DNA from: Ottelia alismoides
Taxonomy: Eukaryota > Streptophyta > Magnoliopsida > Alismatales > Hydrocharitaceae
Direction of reading: 5' to 3'
Assembly (NCBI GenBank): GCA_037367405.1
Contig: JAZKJV010000086.1
Span: forward strand, 992,001-1,056,000
Length of the DNA: 64,000 nucleotides
The position numbers and the translations under genes are program-made. The notes beneath the pieces are model-generated. The model ran no database searches. It worked only from the letters and a program-made list of their open reading frames with translations, and had not been told where the DNA came from. The stretch's first letter is position 1; each line of letters begins with the position of its first letter. This document shows positions 20,694 through 32,104 of the stretch, one piece after another.

Positions 20694-22013
20694 GGCTTAT
20701 CCAGAGAGCCATGTGCCCATTAACGTTTTAATGAGCACTCATTCTGGGTCATACATGTGTATTAGCAATAACTATATTTCTATTTATAGGTTACCACGTA
20801 TTTAAAAAAATCCTATATTTCCTATTATACAACATCCTTAAAATTTGGAAGACAGTTTTGAAAAGAAACGATTCAAATAAATAATTCTTGCGGATGATTA
20901 AGGATCCAAATGTTATGATAGTAATAAATATAATTCGATCAAGTAAATGCTTATAGTGAGATCAGTAATATCAAGACAATGATCAGTAATTTACATCCAA
21001 ATAGTTACATTGTACAGAATTTAGTATTATTTATAAAATGGTCAAGTAAATATGTGTTGTGAGATCAGTAATACATAACAAATGGTTAGTAATACCAATG
21101 TCTATGTAATGTGCATTGCATTAACAAATAGTTACTTTCTTACTTGAGCAATGCCCATGACTTACTGACCATTACTTTGTTATTAGTGATCTCATAGTAG
21201 TTATTACTTGAGAATCGTACACATATTACTGAACATATCTAAATTACTAAATTCTGTTCAAAGTAATAAAACATATGCAAATTACTGACCATTTGTTATG
21301 ATTTTTACTGACTTCACAACAAGCACTTACTTGTCTATTGTGTATATATTACTGAAATATGCACCATGTAATAAAATGAATGTAAATTACTGACTGTTGT
21401 TTTGGATATTACTGACTTGACAACAAGCACTTACTTGTCCATTGTGTATATATTACTGAATTATGAACCATATAATAAAATGAATGTAAATTACTGACCG
21501 TTGTTTGGATATTACTGATCTCGCAACAAGCATTTACGTGAGTATTGTCTCTAAATTACTGAATTCTATTCAAAGTAATAATACATATGGATTTTACTGA
21601 CCATTTGGTATGGTTTTACTGACTTCACAACAAGCAGTTACTTGACCACTGTGTATATATATTACTGAATTCTACACCGTAATAAAATGAATGTAAATTA
21701 CTGATTGTTGTTTTGGATATTACTGATCCGCAACAACATTTTACTTGATTATTGTATATATATTACTGACCTGGGCATTTGGATCTCGATTTTCTGCAAA
21801 AAATCATCGATTCGAAAGTTTTCTTTCCAAAACGATCTTCCTATTTTTTAGGGTGCGATATAGGAATATCACTTATTGTTAAATCGCTTTGCATATTAAT
21901 CTCCTTTCAAAAATAACATCCTTCAAAATAGTTAACCCCTCAATTAGTAATACACATGTGTGGCCTACAAATGGTGCTCACCGAAACGCTAATGAGCCCT
22001 GTGCGCATTGGAT
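20694..22013. mobile_element. Non-autonomous TIR element with internal tandem repeats
   Basis: The left end (ttatccagagagccatgtgc onward) and the complement of the right end (ttatccaatgcgcacagggc) share an imperfect inverted repeat of about 65 bp. It includes 'gtgagcac'-like and 'acatgtgtatta' blocks. TA repeats flank both sides, so the target duplication cannot be read. The interior is A/T-rich, lacks an ORF, and carries a tandem array (21170-21775) plus the same unit inverted near 20900-21090. Size and structure fit a non-autonomous DNA transposon; the superfamily is unknown. Confidence 0.65.
21170..21775. repeat. Tandem repeats of ~104 bp inside the TIR element
   Basis: Repeated landmarks 'aaattactgacc.ttgtt', 'tattactgac' and 'caacaagca.ttacttg' recur at a spacing of about 104 bp, for example 'atgtaaatta' at 21381, 21485 and 21692. 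About five units. The left arm (20900-21090) contains the reverse complement of the same unit. Confidence 0.7.
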
Positions 22014-22041
22014 AAAAATCATATATATATATATATATATA

Positions 22042-22360
22042 TGAAACTTCAAATGAGGTGGGGTCTCAGCATATATATAGTAGCCACCCTCAATTTAAGC
22101 ATCTTTCCAATATAATTTACAATTTCCTGTTTCATACACAAAATAGTAAATATTAACACAACAAGCATAGTAAAATAAAATTATGAAAATATTATTATAT
22201 TTGATGAAAATGTTAATTTAAATTTGGATGCTATATTTTACAAAATTCATATTTTTACAATGTGCAGTTTATACTTTTACAAAATTGTTATAGAGTTTTT
22301 GCTAAATTCATATTAGCCTTTACAATTTAAGAAAAGCACCACCTCATTTGAAAGGTCCCC
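22042..22360. mobile_element. MITE family G, copy 1
   Basis: Ends 'cttcaaatgaggtgg' and 'ccacctcatttgaaaggtcccc' are inverted repeats. A/T-rich interior with 'aatttaagcatctttcc' and 'attgtaaaggc'-like blocks. TA repeats on the left, CATA repeats on the right. Confidence 0.7.
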
Positions 22361-22473
22361 TACATACATACATACATACATACATACATACATGCATGCA
22401 TGCATGCATACCTACATACGTACATTCATACATACATGCATGCATGCATACATACATATATACACATACATAT
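22361..22473. repeat. (CATA)n/(CATG)n microsatellite
   Basis: Tetranucleotide repeats between two family G MITEs in opposite orientation. Confidence 0.95.
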
Positions 22474-22746
22474 AGGGGACCTTTCAAATGAGGTGGGTCT
22501 TTTCTGAAATTGTAAAGGGCACTATCAATTTAGAAATAATTTAATAAAAGTATAAAGAATACATTGTAAAAAAATAGTTTTTTAATGTAGCATTAAAATT
22601 TAAATTAACATTTTCATCTAATATAATAATATTTTCATAAATATTTTTATTATTATATCTATCAAATAAGAAATTGTAAAATATATTGTAAAGATGCCTA
22701 AATTAAGGGTGGCTCACCATATATATGGTGAGACCCCGCCTCCTAT
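22474..22746. mobile_element. MITE family G, copy 2
   Basis: Begins ggggacctttcaaatgaggtggg and ends near accatatatatggtgagacccc. It is oriented opposite to copy 1, so the two copies with their microsatellite form a larger palindrome. Confidence 0.65.
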
Positions 22747-23035
22747 GACCTTCATCAGACAGGGTAGATTTCAACCATTCTGTGATCGTTAAAAAATAAC
22801 TATTTTGATAAAGGTTGTAGGAGTCTATGTTTCTCACGAAACTTAAACAACATAATATAAGGATATAGTGATAAGCATTCATTCAGTTCCTTTCCAAACT
22901 ATGACGCAGTGAAAATTAGGAATCCTTTAAGAATTAAGATTTCTGAAAAAAAAAGTATTTTTCAAATAAAAAATATGGAAAATGGGGAGGGGGAGCTAGA
23001 TTGGCTCCCTCATATGGCAACCTCATTTTCACTAT
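22747..23035. mobile_element. Truncated family F fold-back
   Basis: Retains the centre ('tcaaccattctgtgatcgtta') and the right arm ending 'agctagattggctccctcatatggcaacctcattttc'. The left arm outside 'gaccttcatcagac' is missing, so this copy is truncated against family G copy 2. Confidence 0.55.
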
Positions 23036-23039
23036 ATAT

Positions 23040-23420
23040 AGGAAAGTGAGCTTACACTCATGTCTAGGTAAGTTTCTTACACCCGTCTCTTTGTTCCTCT
23101 TTTTCTTAATTTAATTCTTGAGATATTTAGATCACAATATATCACTAACACGTCATTCAAATTTCAACTTATTTCCTGACTTATAACTTATACATCAAGA
23201 TAGTCAAATTTTAACGATCGTAGATTTATTAAAATCGACCTCTTTCGATGGACATGTTAGGAATATATGTTTTACATGAATTTTTAACACATATATTTTA
23301 CTTAATATTTAAATTAAATTCCCTAAAGACTCATTTAAAAATAAAAAAATTGAGAGAAAAAAGAATGTGTGTAGGAAAGTTACCTACAAATGGATGTAGG
23401 TTCCACAATCCACTACATAT
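23040..23420. mobile_element. Fold-back MITE, subtype with 'taagtttcttacacc' ends
   Basis: The left 'aggtaagtttcttacaccc' pairs with 'gtgtaggaaagttacc' on the right. The centre has 'aattttaacgatcgtagatttattaaaatcgacc', a diverged version of the family F middle. Confidence 0.55.
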
Positions 23421-23424
23421 ATGG

Positions 23425-23750
23425 TAAGCTGGGGCTTCCCTCTAGGGGAGCTAACTTGTCTTCCCCCATCTTATTTTTCTTATTTTTTTTAAAATTATTC
23501 CGTGAATTTTCATTTCTATATCCCTTTATCATGTCATTCAAATTCCGTATGAAATAGAGACTACTATGGCATCCATCCAGACCGGGTCAATTTCAACCAT
23601 TTTGTGACCATTAAAAATATTTATATAGATGGAGGTTATAGGAGTCTCTATTTTACACGAAACTTAAATGACATAATATTATGATACAATAATGAAAAAA
23701 GAGGTGGGGGTAAACCAAGTTAACTTCCTAAGGGGCAACCTAGTTTTTTA
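23425..23750. mobile_element. Fold-back MITE, family F, 'agctaactt' subtype
   Basis: Left 'aggggagctaacttgtcttcccc' and right 'aaccaagttaacttcctaagggg'. The core 'gactactatggcatccatccagac' and its complement are present. Same subtype as 2929-3270. Confidence 0.65.
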
Positions 23751-23757
23751 CACACAC

Positions 23758-23989
23758 AAGGAAAATTAGGGCGGCCCCGCCCCATTTTTCTGCAATTTTT
23801 TTTATTTTTTAAAAATTTAACCATGCCTATTTGTCTATATACACCTCTTATATGTCATTCGAATTTCGTCAGAATTAGAGACTCTATTGCCTCCATCTAG
23901 AGTAGGCAATTTAACAATCTAAGCATAGTTCTAATCGACTTGTTCTAGATGGAGGGCATAGGAGTCTCTTAATCTGATGAAATTTGAAT

Positions 23990-24023
<34 letters not shown>

Positions 24024-24098
24024 TATATATTTTGATATTTTTGAAATAAAAAAAGTGTCGAAAATAGGACAGGGGCAGCCCCATTGAACCCTATGCAT
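23758..24098. mobile_element. Fold-back MITE, family F
   Basis: Ends 'aaattagggcggccccgccccat' and 'ggacaggggcagccccattgaaccc'. Conserved core around 23875-23975. Contains a TA microsatellite (about 23995-24020) in its right arm. Confidence 0.7.
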
Positions 24099-24099
24099 A

Positions 24100-24475
24100 C
24101 AGGAAAAAATGGTTGCCCTCTTAGGGTAGCCAACATGGTTGTCCCGCCTGTATTTTTCAGCAAATATTTTATTTTTTAAAAATATCATCATATATATTCA
24201 TCTATATATACCTCCAATATACCATTCGAATTTTGTCAAATACAGAGACTCTTATGCCCTCCTCTAGATCGGGTAATTTTAACGGTCTAAACATTGTTGT
24301 AATCGACCTGTTCTAGATGGAGGGCATAGGAGTCTCTATTTCTGACAAAATTCGAATGACATATAGGAGGGATATATAGATGAATATACATGATATTTTT
24401 CAAAAAAAAAGTTGCATAAAAATGGGAGCAGGAGCAGCCATGTTGGCTGCCCAACGGGGCAATCCCATTGAACCC
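24100..24475. mobile_element. Fold-back MITE, family F
   Basis: Left 'aatggttgccctcttagggtagccaacatgg' and right 'gccatgttggctgcccaacggggcaatcccatt'. The core 'gagactcttatgccctcc..tagatcggg' is mirrored around 24285. Near-complete arms. Confidence 0.75.
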
Positions 24476-24488
24476 ATGTGTGTGTTGT

Positions 24489-24782
24489 GTGACCTTTCAA
24501 ATGAGGTGGGTCTTTTGTGAGATTGTAAAGGCCATTGACAAATTTAGCAAACAATCTATAACTATTTTTAAAGTGTAAACTACACATTGTAAAAATATAA
24601 TTTGTAAAATATTTTATCCAAATTAAAATTAACATTTTCGTCCAATATAATAATAGTTTCATTATTTTATTCCACTATACACATTGTGTTAATATTTTAT
24701 ATTAAATCTATGAAATAAGAAATTGTAAAATACTTTAGAAAGATGTCTAAATTGACAGGAATCCTCATTTGAAGTTTCTCAT
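24489..24782. mobile_element. MITE family G, copy 3
   Basis: Begins gacctttcaaatgaggtggg and ends cctcatttgaagtttctc. Interior matches copies 1 and 2 ('attgtaaaggcca', 'gaaagatgtctaaatt'). Confidence 0.7.
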
Positions 24783-24825
24783 ACACACATACATATATGT
24801 ATGTATGTATGTATGTATGCATGCT
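24783..24825. repeat. (CA/TA/ATGT)n microsatellite
   Basis: Short CACA start, then ATGT tetranucleotide repeats, between a family G and a family F element. Confidence 0.85.
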
Positions 24826-25215
24826 TAAGGGTTGGGGAAGCTGCATCTGGGGGTGTAGCCAACTAGTTGTACCCTGTCTATTTTTTCATTATTTTTTTGT
24901 GTTTTTGAATTGAAATCTAGGGAGATTTAAATCACAATATATATATCACCATGGTCTCATACATAATTCAACTAAATTCGACACATCTATCATCTCCATT
25001 AAGACTATCACATATTAACAGTCTCAAAATTGTTGAAATTGACCCTATTTAGATAGGCATGTTAGGAGTATTTGTTTTGCATGAAATTTGAAACACACAT
25101 TTCACACAATAAACTAAGTAAATCCCCACAGATTTCTTTCAAAAAAATAAAAAAATAAAAAATCGATAAGAAAAATGGTCGGGTTTAGCTAGCTGCCTAC
25201 ACCCCCTGGTTTAGT
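24826..25215. mobile_element. Fold-back MITE, 'ccaactagttg' subtype
   Basis: Left 'gggtgtagccaactagttgtaccc' and right 'gggtttagctagctgcctacaccccc'. Interior is the reverse of the subtype at 3740-4120 and 6635-6995. Confidence 0.65.
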
Positions 25216-25239
25216 TTCCCTTTTCTCAACACACATACA

Positions 25240-25540
25240 CATATATGAGAAATGGGTGCTTACACCCACACCCGGTTCCTTTTTCCAATATTTTTTGAAA
25301 TGAAACTTTTGGGGAATTAGATCGCCATGTTGTCATTCCCAATTTAGCTTAATTTGGGACTTCTATCATCTTCATCAAGACTATCGAATTTTAACGATCT
25401 CAAAATTGCTGAAATTTACCCTTCTAGATGAACTTGTTAGGAATAGTTCTTTTGCATTAAACTTAAAACACATATTCTTCTCAATATATTAAGCAAATCG
25501 ACTTAAGGTTTCCTTAAAAAATCAACACACAAACAGACAC
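25240..25540. mobile_element. Fold-back-like MITE, partial
   Basis: Shares the centre 'tatcgaattttaacgatctcaaaattgctgaaatttaccc' with the neighbouring subtype but its right end is shortened. Ends in CA and TA repeats. Confidence 0.5.
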
Positions 25541-25543
25541 AAC

Positions 25544-25567
<24 letters not shown>

Positions 25568-25576
<9 letters not shown>

Positions 25577-25925
25577 TGTGGTTGTGGTTATCCCTACTCC
25601 ATTTTTCTATTATTTTTTTCTTTTTAGAAAATATTGTCTTGTATTTCATCACTATATTACTCTAATATGTCATTTCAATTTCATTAAAAATAGATACTCA
25701 TATGCTCTTCATCTCGAACATGTAATTATAACATTATTAGAATTGTTGTAATCATTTTGTTTTGGATGGAGGATATGTGAGTCTCTCTTTCTAACAAAAT
25801 TAAAATGACATATTAATTAGATTTAGTGATTAAAATAGATATAAGTATTTTTCAAAAAAATTAACCAATAAATGAGGCGGGACTGCCCGTGGTCTGCACC
25901 AGGGTGTAGATGCATTTTTCTCGTA
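25568..25925. mobile_element. Fold-back MITE, family F, diverged
   Basis: Left 'gttatccctactccatttttc' and right 'aatgaggcgggactgcccgtgg'. The core 'gatactcatatgctcttcatctcgaacatg' and its complement identify the family. GA repeats lie on the left. Confidence 0.6.
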
Positions 25926-26167
25926 TATATACCTGTCTACTCTTTAATAATACGCATGCTTATCTAAAATTGCAGTTGTTGCGTACAATACAACAACCTG
26001 TCATACAAACGCCCGAGAATAGGCACAAGGTGGTAAAGTGGTAAACACATTATCACCACAAAGAAGTTGGATCAAGTAGAGTCTCCGATAAATAAAAAAT
26101 AATAATCAAAGCAACAATGTGTATCTCGTCACGGAGGCTGATCCGTTGCTGTTACAATACCTTCAGT
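25926..26167. other. Left flank of the LINE, unassigned
   Basis: No gene is assigned. Together with 41672-42099 this was contiguous before the LINE inserted. It is less repetitive than its surroundings, so it may be unique DNA or decayed genic sequence. Confidence 0.35.
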
Positions 26168-26186
26168 AATGTAAGAGAACCGCTCG
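26168..26186. repeat. Left target-site duplication of the LINE
   Basis: AATGTAAGAGAACCGCTCG (19 bp) is repeated exactly at 41653-41671, immediately after the poly-A run. Confidence 0.92.
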
Positions 26187-26245
26187 CCTTCCTTCTACCA
26201 AAAACCAAACCCACCCTCACATGAGCCCGAACCCCCCCCCCCCCC

Positions 26246-27712
26246 ATGAACCCTACCGCACATTCCCGCCCCCTACCCCCACCGTCGTCGCCACCACCAC
26301 CACAGCCACCTCCTACCAACAATGTCGTCACCACTTCTACCACCCAACCCGCCATTACGGATTCCAACTCTAGGCCCTCGTGGAGCCAGATCTGCGGGGC
26401 AGAGAAACCGGTGGCGCCTCCGCCATATCTACGTCTTGCTTTCACGCCTCCGGTTCTCTTGGAGGGGAAGAAGTCGCCTTCGTTTCGGAGGCAGAAACAC
26501 GGTCACTTGATAACCTATGGGAGAATACGCTTACCTTCTACTTCCTCGGGAAGACTCCTTACTGTAAGCTCCTCAACTCCTTCATCGAAAAGGTTTTAGA
26601 GACCATCGGGAGAACACAAGCTATTTCCGAGAGAAAATGGCTTCTTCTACCTAAAGCTCTCAAACGAACGTGACTGTGACTGTATCATTAACGGAGGCCC
26701 TTGGCTCTTCCAAGGTCGATTCATGGTGGTACGACGGTGGGAGGCGTCCTCCTGGTTGGAGCGTGACTTGCTATCTGAAATCCCTGTTTGGGTGAGATTC
26801 CATGGCCTAAGCCTTGAACATTGCTCGGACATTATCCTCAATAAACTCGCTAGTTTTGTGGGAAGTCCACTCTTTATGGACAGTGCGACAACCAACGACA
26901 TATCTGTGGGATACGTGCGCTGCTGTGTATCCATCCATGCCTCAAAGGTCATTCCCACGGTGATTCCTCTGGTCTTCTACAGTGGACTTTGAGAGATGAT
27001 TGGTGTTGAGGTTGAATGGCACCCACCTCGTTGCACTAATTGTATATCCTTTGGGCACTCTACTGAGTGTTGCCCTGCTTCTGGCAGGGACCCCGATCCA
27101 GTATCCATCCCACAGGCCTCTACCTCAGGAGAGGCCTTCGTACCGGCTATGGGCTCAACTCCTGTAACCACCATGTCGCACCCTAACCACGTCCCCGTTC
27201 GTACTCCCGTCGACGACGGGGTGCCTCATGAATCATCGAACCATATTCCCCTGGACACCTCGGAGCGATCCAATATGCTTAGGGGAAGTAATGCAACTCC
27301 GGTGAATTCTATTCCTACAAATTGCAATCATGCACCTCATTACAAACTTCCTGTCACAGCTACACAGAAGCCTCATAAACGCCCTCCAACCTCTTCCAAA
27401 GTAATCAGTGCATTTCCTTTTGGAACAAAGAACCTCCTCCATCGGAAGGTTGCTTCCGTAAGAAAGAATAACCACTTGAATCCGGAAGAACCATCCCCTG
27501 ATGGGTTCGACCTCAACAACCCCATTGGGCAACCCGGTGATAGCGGAATGGACTCGGAACCGGGAAAGGGCCAACCTGATCAGCTCGTTATGGAAACCCA
27601 AGCTGGGCAAATGCAACTCATAGGAAGAGAAGGTCGTCCAAGGCCATTGGGAAAACAAATGGGTCACCAGCGCCCACCAATAATAGCTCTTAATGTCTAT
27701 CGCTGTCTGTAA
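26246..27712 (+). pseudogene. LINE ORF1, DUF4283 and zinc-knuckle protein, frameshifted
   Basis: Starts at the ATG after a 14-C run. The N-terminus is P/S/T-rich. Near 26480-26650 the coding frame is the +1 frame (starting in the frame of 26380, with 'LWENTLTFYFLGKTPY'). It then returns to the original frame for 'DCDCIINGGPWLFQGRFMVVRRW' and 'LSEIPVWVRFHGLSLEH' at 26690-26830, the hallmark of DUF4283. A stop at 26990 precedes a CCHC knuckle, C-x2-C-x4-H-x4-C, at 27034-27075. The C-terminal tail is polar. It overlaps the start of ORF2 by about 20 bp in another frame. ORF1 proteins of plant L1 elements bind the element RNA. At least two frameshifts and one stop inactivate it. Confidence 0.85.
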
Positions 27713-28328
27713 CACCCGGGGGTTAAATAAGCCCCGAAAGATGAAGTCCTTCATGAAGGAACTGCAGAACAAAAATGCTGAGCTCATTGGCCTACTTGAA
27801 ACTAAAATCAGACAGGCCAACATGCAACGATTTGCTGATTCTATACCGTCGGGTTGGAGGTTCGTGCACAATAATACCCAACTGGGGAGGATATATTTCC
27901 TCTAGAAAGAGGATTGCTGGAACTACCAAACCATAGTGGTCAACCACCAGGTGATAGCTTTGGTTTGCAATAACTGCGGAGGTCTCACGCTTAATCTCTC
28001 TATTGTGTATGGGGAGACCTGCCCCACTCTACAAAAAGATCTCTGGGCCAACCTTATTGGCATCAAGGGCTCCATTCATGGCCCCTGGTTGGTCCTTGGG
28101 GACTTTAATGTGGTGCGTTATACGCATGAGAAGATGGGGGGAAGAGCTCCTATTAGGACCCCACTTGAAGATTTCAATAATTGCATTGATGTCTGCGCGC
28201 TAATTGACATGGAAGCTACCGGGAACCCGTGGTCATGGACTAACTCATCTCTGGGCCCCCTAAGGATCGCCGCCAAGATTGACCGCACGCTGGTAAACTC
28301 TGAATTCCTTTCTTTGATGCCATATGCA
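27693..28328 (+). pseudogene. LINE ORF2, N-terminal endonuclease part
   Basis: ATG at 27693. The start 'CNTRGLNKPRK' and 'LIGLLETKI' are the first two motifs of the apurinic-type endonuclease of L1 elements. A TAG at 27903 interrupts the frame. Beyond it come 'GPWLVLGDFNVVR' (catalytic D and N), 'GNPWSWTNS' and 'AAKIDRTLVN', all in the same frame. The endonuclease nicks target DNA for target-primed reverse transcription. Coding stops because Copia element B begins at 28329. The reading frame resumes at 38613 when one ATGCA copy is skipped. Confidence 0.9.
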
Positions 28329-30759
28329 TGAAGGATATGGAATTATCCCCAAGCGCATCACGGAAGCGTGATCGTCGTATCGGATACGACGAAGAACGAC
28401 TAGTCACACTAGTTGTTCAGTGCAGCGGAATTTAAAAAAAATTTATTCGATGAAACCACATGATTCGAGAACCATTCTCAGATCATTTCATCTATAACCA
28501 CAACAAGTATAATGCAATACCTCTTGAAGCGTGGTTGATCAAGTCTCTAAAGAAAGAGACCTCCTATCTCAAGTCCGATCGTCGGCGAGACTGCTTGCGA
28601 GCGCGGGGATGAACCGCATTGTCCTCGCAATCCAAGAAGATGATCCAAGCGTGGTTGCTCCTGATCTCGTCGCACGAGATCAAACGTCTCCTTCGTGAGA
28701 GGAACTCTCCAAGAAGACGGAGAACCGAAGAACATCGAAGCGGCAGCGCGGTGGCGAAGGCGACGACGGTTCTCTCCTCTAGGGTTTGGTGGTCGGCCAC
28801 CAATTAAAGGGAGAGAGGGCTGACGTGTGTAGAGAAGAAAGAGAGAGAGAGCTCCAATAATCATATCTCTTGAGAGAGCATGGTATGCCTCTCTATTTAT
28901 AGGGTTTTGGGATCCATGGATCTCAATCCATGGGACACATAAAATCAATGGGTGAGATTGATTTGTGTCAATCCAATGGCCAAGATTGTTGTTGTCAAAA
29001 GCAACAAATTTAGGTCAAAATATATTTGACAAAATCAAATATAATTTATTCCTAAATCAACCCAACAAATAAGGAGAGAAGATACATGGAGATTTCATCT
29101 CCATGTACCTTCCAAGTGGACGGCCACACATTCCTTATAGGAATGTTGTGCCGCCCCTTGAGATTGCATGGAGATTGCATTGGAATCTCTCTTATTTATT
29201 TGCAACAAATTTATTGGGTTTTATTCTTCAAAAAATAATTCACAATTATCTTTGAGAATATTGCATTCTTGCCATGGAAAAAATTGTGAATCATATCCAC
29301 AACCCAAAACAACATATAATTCATATTGTTAATTAATTACACAATGTGTATCCAATACACATAATAATTAATCAACACATATAAATTATAATTAGCTTTC
29401 TCTAATACATTATAAATCACATTTATAATATATTATGAATAATTGGATATTTCTATCCACATTATTCTTATCCACATTAATTAAATCACATTTAATTAAA
29501 TTGGATAATTTCTTCACACATCAAGATGATTAAATCACATTTAATCCTAATTTCTTCATTGCTTAGATCTTATGGAATTATTCTTGAACCCTTCAAGTAT
29601 AATGCAATCTCTCCGCATATACTTGGGTGATTGTATTGTTCCACGTATAGTGACATGGATATTGAGATCATATCTCAAATCCAGATCGCGGGCCTCTCAT
29701 AGATGCTTGATTAAATCAAGACCGTAAATCTAATCTTCTCATTGTATCTGAATCACATTCAGATCAATGTCCAACACTTGGACCAAGATCAGATAACTTC
29801 TCTACTGAGAGGAGTCACTAAAATCCAGACCCGTTTCATCACTCCCTAGGAATGAAAGCGTCATGGTTATACAATCGTTTATGATCAAATCACCCTCAGG
29901 TATTCCCAATACCTGTACATCCTGCATACTGGAAGACTCAGACTAAACCCGAAGTATCGGATCAACTTTATACTGTCTACTTCATGGTTTTATCAGTAAG
30001 TTTCTCATTCGATCATTGGGAGTTGGTATCGATCATGCACTTTCCAAAAGCGTATATCATACCTAGGTCTTGATCATATACTAAAAGTATATATCAAACC
30101 TACAAATTCAGTCAAGCTTCCAAAGCGAGACGACCATGCGCATGGAATTTGATTCTTCCCAATATCTCATGAGTGAGCTCATGTCTTCTGGTTCAGTAAC
30201 TGAACCTGTATGATCCCTTTGATAGATCGTATTACTCATATGCCCTTATATGCACACCAACGCGCTGGTGTATAGACCTTGATTAGGTCATCAACCTATT
30301 GATCTGCCAAATGTACACACTCAGACATATAGTAACACATATGATATAGGACTTTGGTTATCTCGATCTCGTTAAGTCAACTCTTTGACCTAACTAATCT
30401 GACACCTCTGAATCTCTATTCCTATGCAGTGGACCTGCATCAAGAGGTCGGTCAGATATCAGCCTTCAGAGACAGGATTGCCATCTCCTACTCAGGCTGG
30501 AGATCATCTCTTAATAATCATTTGACGGTGCTTGATGAGTCCTTAATCTAACTCTTTAGATATTCATCCAAGCACCAGCCTCTATGATTCAATAGTTGAA
30601 TCAACAGCTGTATGATTATTAAGATGGTCATGGTACATAACCCTAATTGTACTAAGGGACCTATTATACAAATTATTCATTCTTCATTTCAGATCAGGGA
30701 ATGATATGTGCAATAACATTTATTGCATAATGGCTCGCCGTGGGCTCGCATTTCCAACA
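28329..30759 (-). repeat. LTR of element B (3' LTR in transcription sense)
   Basis: 2.43 kb. It carries a TATA box on the minus strand (tataaatag, 28894-28901) preceded by a GC-richer stretch at 28560-28800. It lacks three short segments found in the other LTR (near 36942-36977, 37428-37442 and 38152-38190). Confidence 0.92.
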
Positions 30760-30770
30760 ATCTCCCACTA
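30760..30770 (-). other. Polypurine tract of element B
   Basis: On the minus strand, agtgggagatt sits directly before the LTR start TGTTGG, the usual Copia arrangement. Confidence 0.8.
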
Positions 30771-31226
30771 GCCCAAAGAGCCATTAATGGGCTAATCATT
30801 TAAACTCACACTCATGCGACAATCATAGGCTATTTAGAATATAGCTAGGTAAGCTGATCAGTCACTCTGTTCCCGCGAGACTACGTCAAGTCCTTTTACG
30901 GCACTTGCATATCCCCAGTAACAGTGCTCGCATCCAATGTGAATGTTGCATCTTATGCAACTAATACTCAATCTTGTTAGTTATAGTGTCCTTGACACTA
31001 CAGCTAAACAATTATCATAACCAGTATTTCCATAATCCTTATAAGAATATCCTTATTTCTGGAGATCTTTATCTCCTAAGGTATTTTTAGTTAAGACCTT
31101 TTAGATCACTATCTATAAAGTCTTAAACTTTTGAAAGTAAGACTTTGATATCACTATCTCAAAAATCGTGTCATCTATGAAGATTTTGTTATTACTGCAA
31201 CCAAGTGTTTTATTTCCATAGTAGGA

Positions 31227-32104
31227 CTAGTAACAGTTTACTACTCCCACTGCATGGCAGCCATCTAGCTTTTGTACACATCTAGCATACACCCGGCTTC
31301 TCAGAACTGATGCCCAAAGGCAAGTAGTTCTAGCATTCACTTCCTCAACTCTTTGAGGTGTTATCCCTTTAGATAGGTCAGTACCATATCTTAAGGGACA
31401 GAAGCCTTTCTTGGAATTTCTATGAATAGAATATGTCCAAGGTGTACTACAAATGTGACAGTCCAATTATCCTCTTCTCTTGGCTTCTGAACAACTTCAG
31501 AACTAAGATTTAAGAGGTATCTTTGAAATCATATTTCAAGATATGGAATAGCCAGTCTATAAAAACACTTATTATCATCCTTATATCATTCTAAATGATT
31601 AGGATATTATCTACATTTAGCACGATGAACACAATGGCACTCCCACTAAGCTTCACATGGCTCATCAAGATTCTATTTGAAATCATAACAATTATAATTC
31701 CATTAAATCTTATGGTCCAACTTCAAGAAGCTTATTTGAGTCCATAGATGGATTACTTAGTTTGCACACCTTGCTTTCCTCAACCATGAAGCCCTGGGGC
31801 TACTTCATGTGAATATCCTCAAAGAGGTATTCGTAGAGGAATGCAATATTGACTTACATCTTGAAGATGCAATAGTCAAGTTGTGTAGCTAAGCTTAGCA
31901 ATATTCTGATGGTTTTAAGCATGGTCTCCGAAGAGAAAGTCTCATTGCAAGCAATGTCTTCTCTTCCGGTGTGTGGCTCATGGCTACGAACCGTGCTTTG
32001 AAGGTCTCTACCTTCTCATCAGGTTCCCTTTCTCTTGAAGATCCATTTACACCTTTACAGGTCTTACCCATATAGGTGAATCCTCGAGGGTCCATATACA
32101 ACAC
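31227..32104 (-). pseudogene. Decayed Copia RT/RNase H of element B
   Basis: On the minus strand 32104-31895 encodes the conserved N-terminal RT phrase 'KVETFKARFVA'. Around 31870-31790 the RT block 'AFLYEYLFEDIHMK' is followed by a stop and then 'PQGF'. 31466-31227 carries 'DSKKGF'-like and 'GTDLSKG' segments that precede RNase H. The order (RT before RNase H in the minus direction) is that of Ty1/Copia. Stops and frameshifts are frequent and no functional product is possible. Gag and integrase further right cannot be recognised with confidence. Confidence 0.75.

Noticed and set aside
21170..21775. CRISPR-like appearance of regularly spaced repeats
   Set aside because: Units are adjacent diverged tandem repeats without unique spacers, in a plant transposon.
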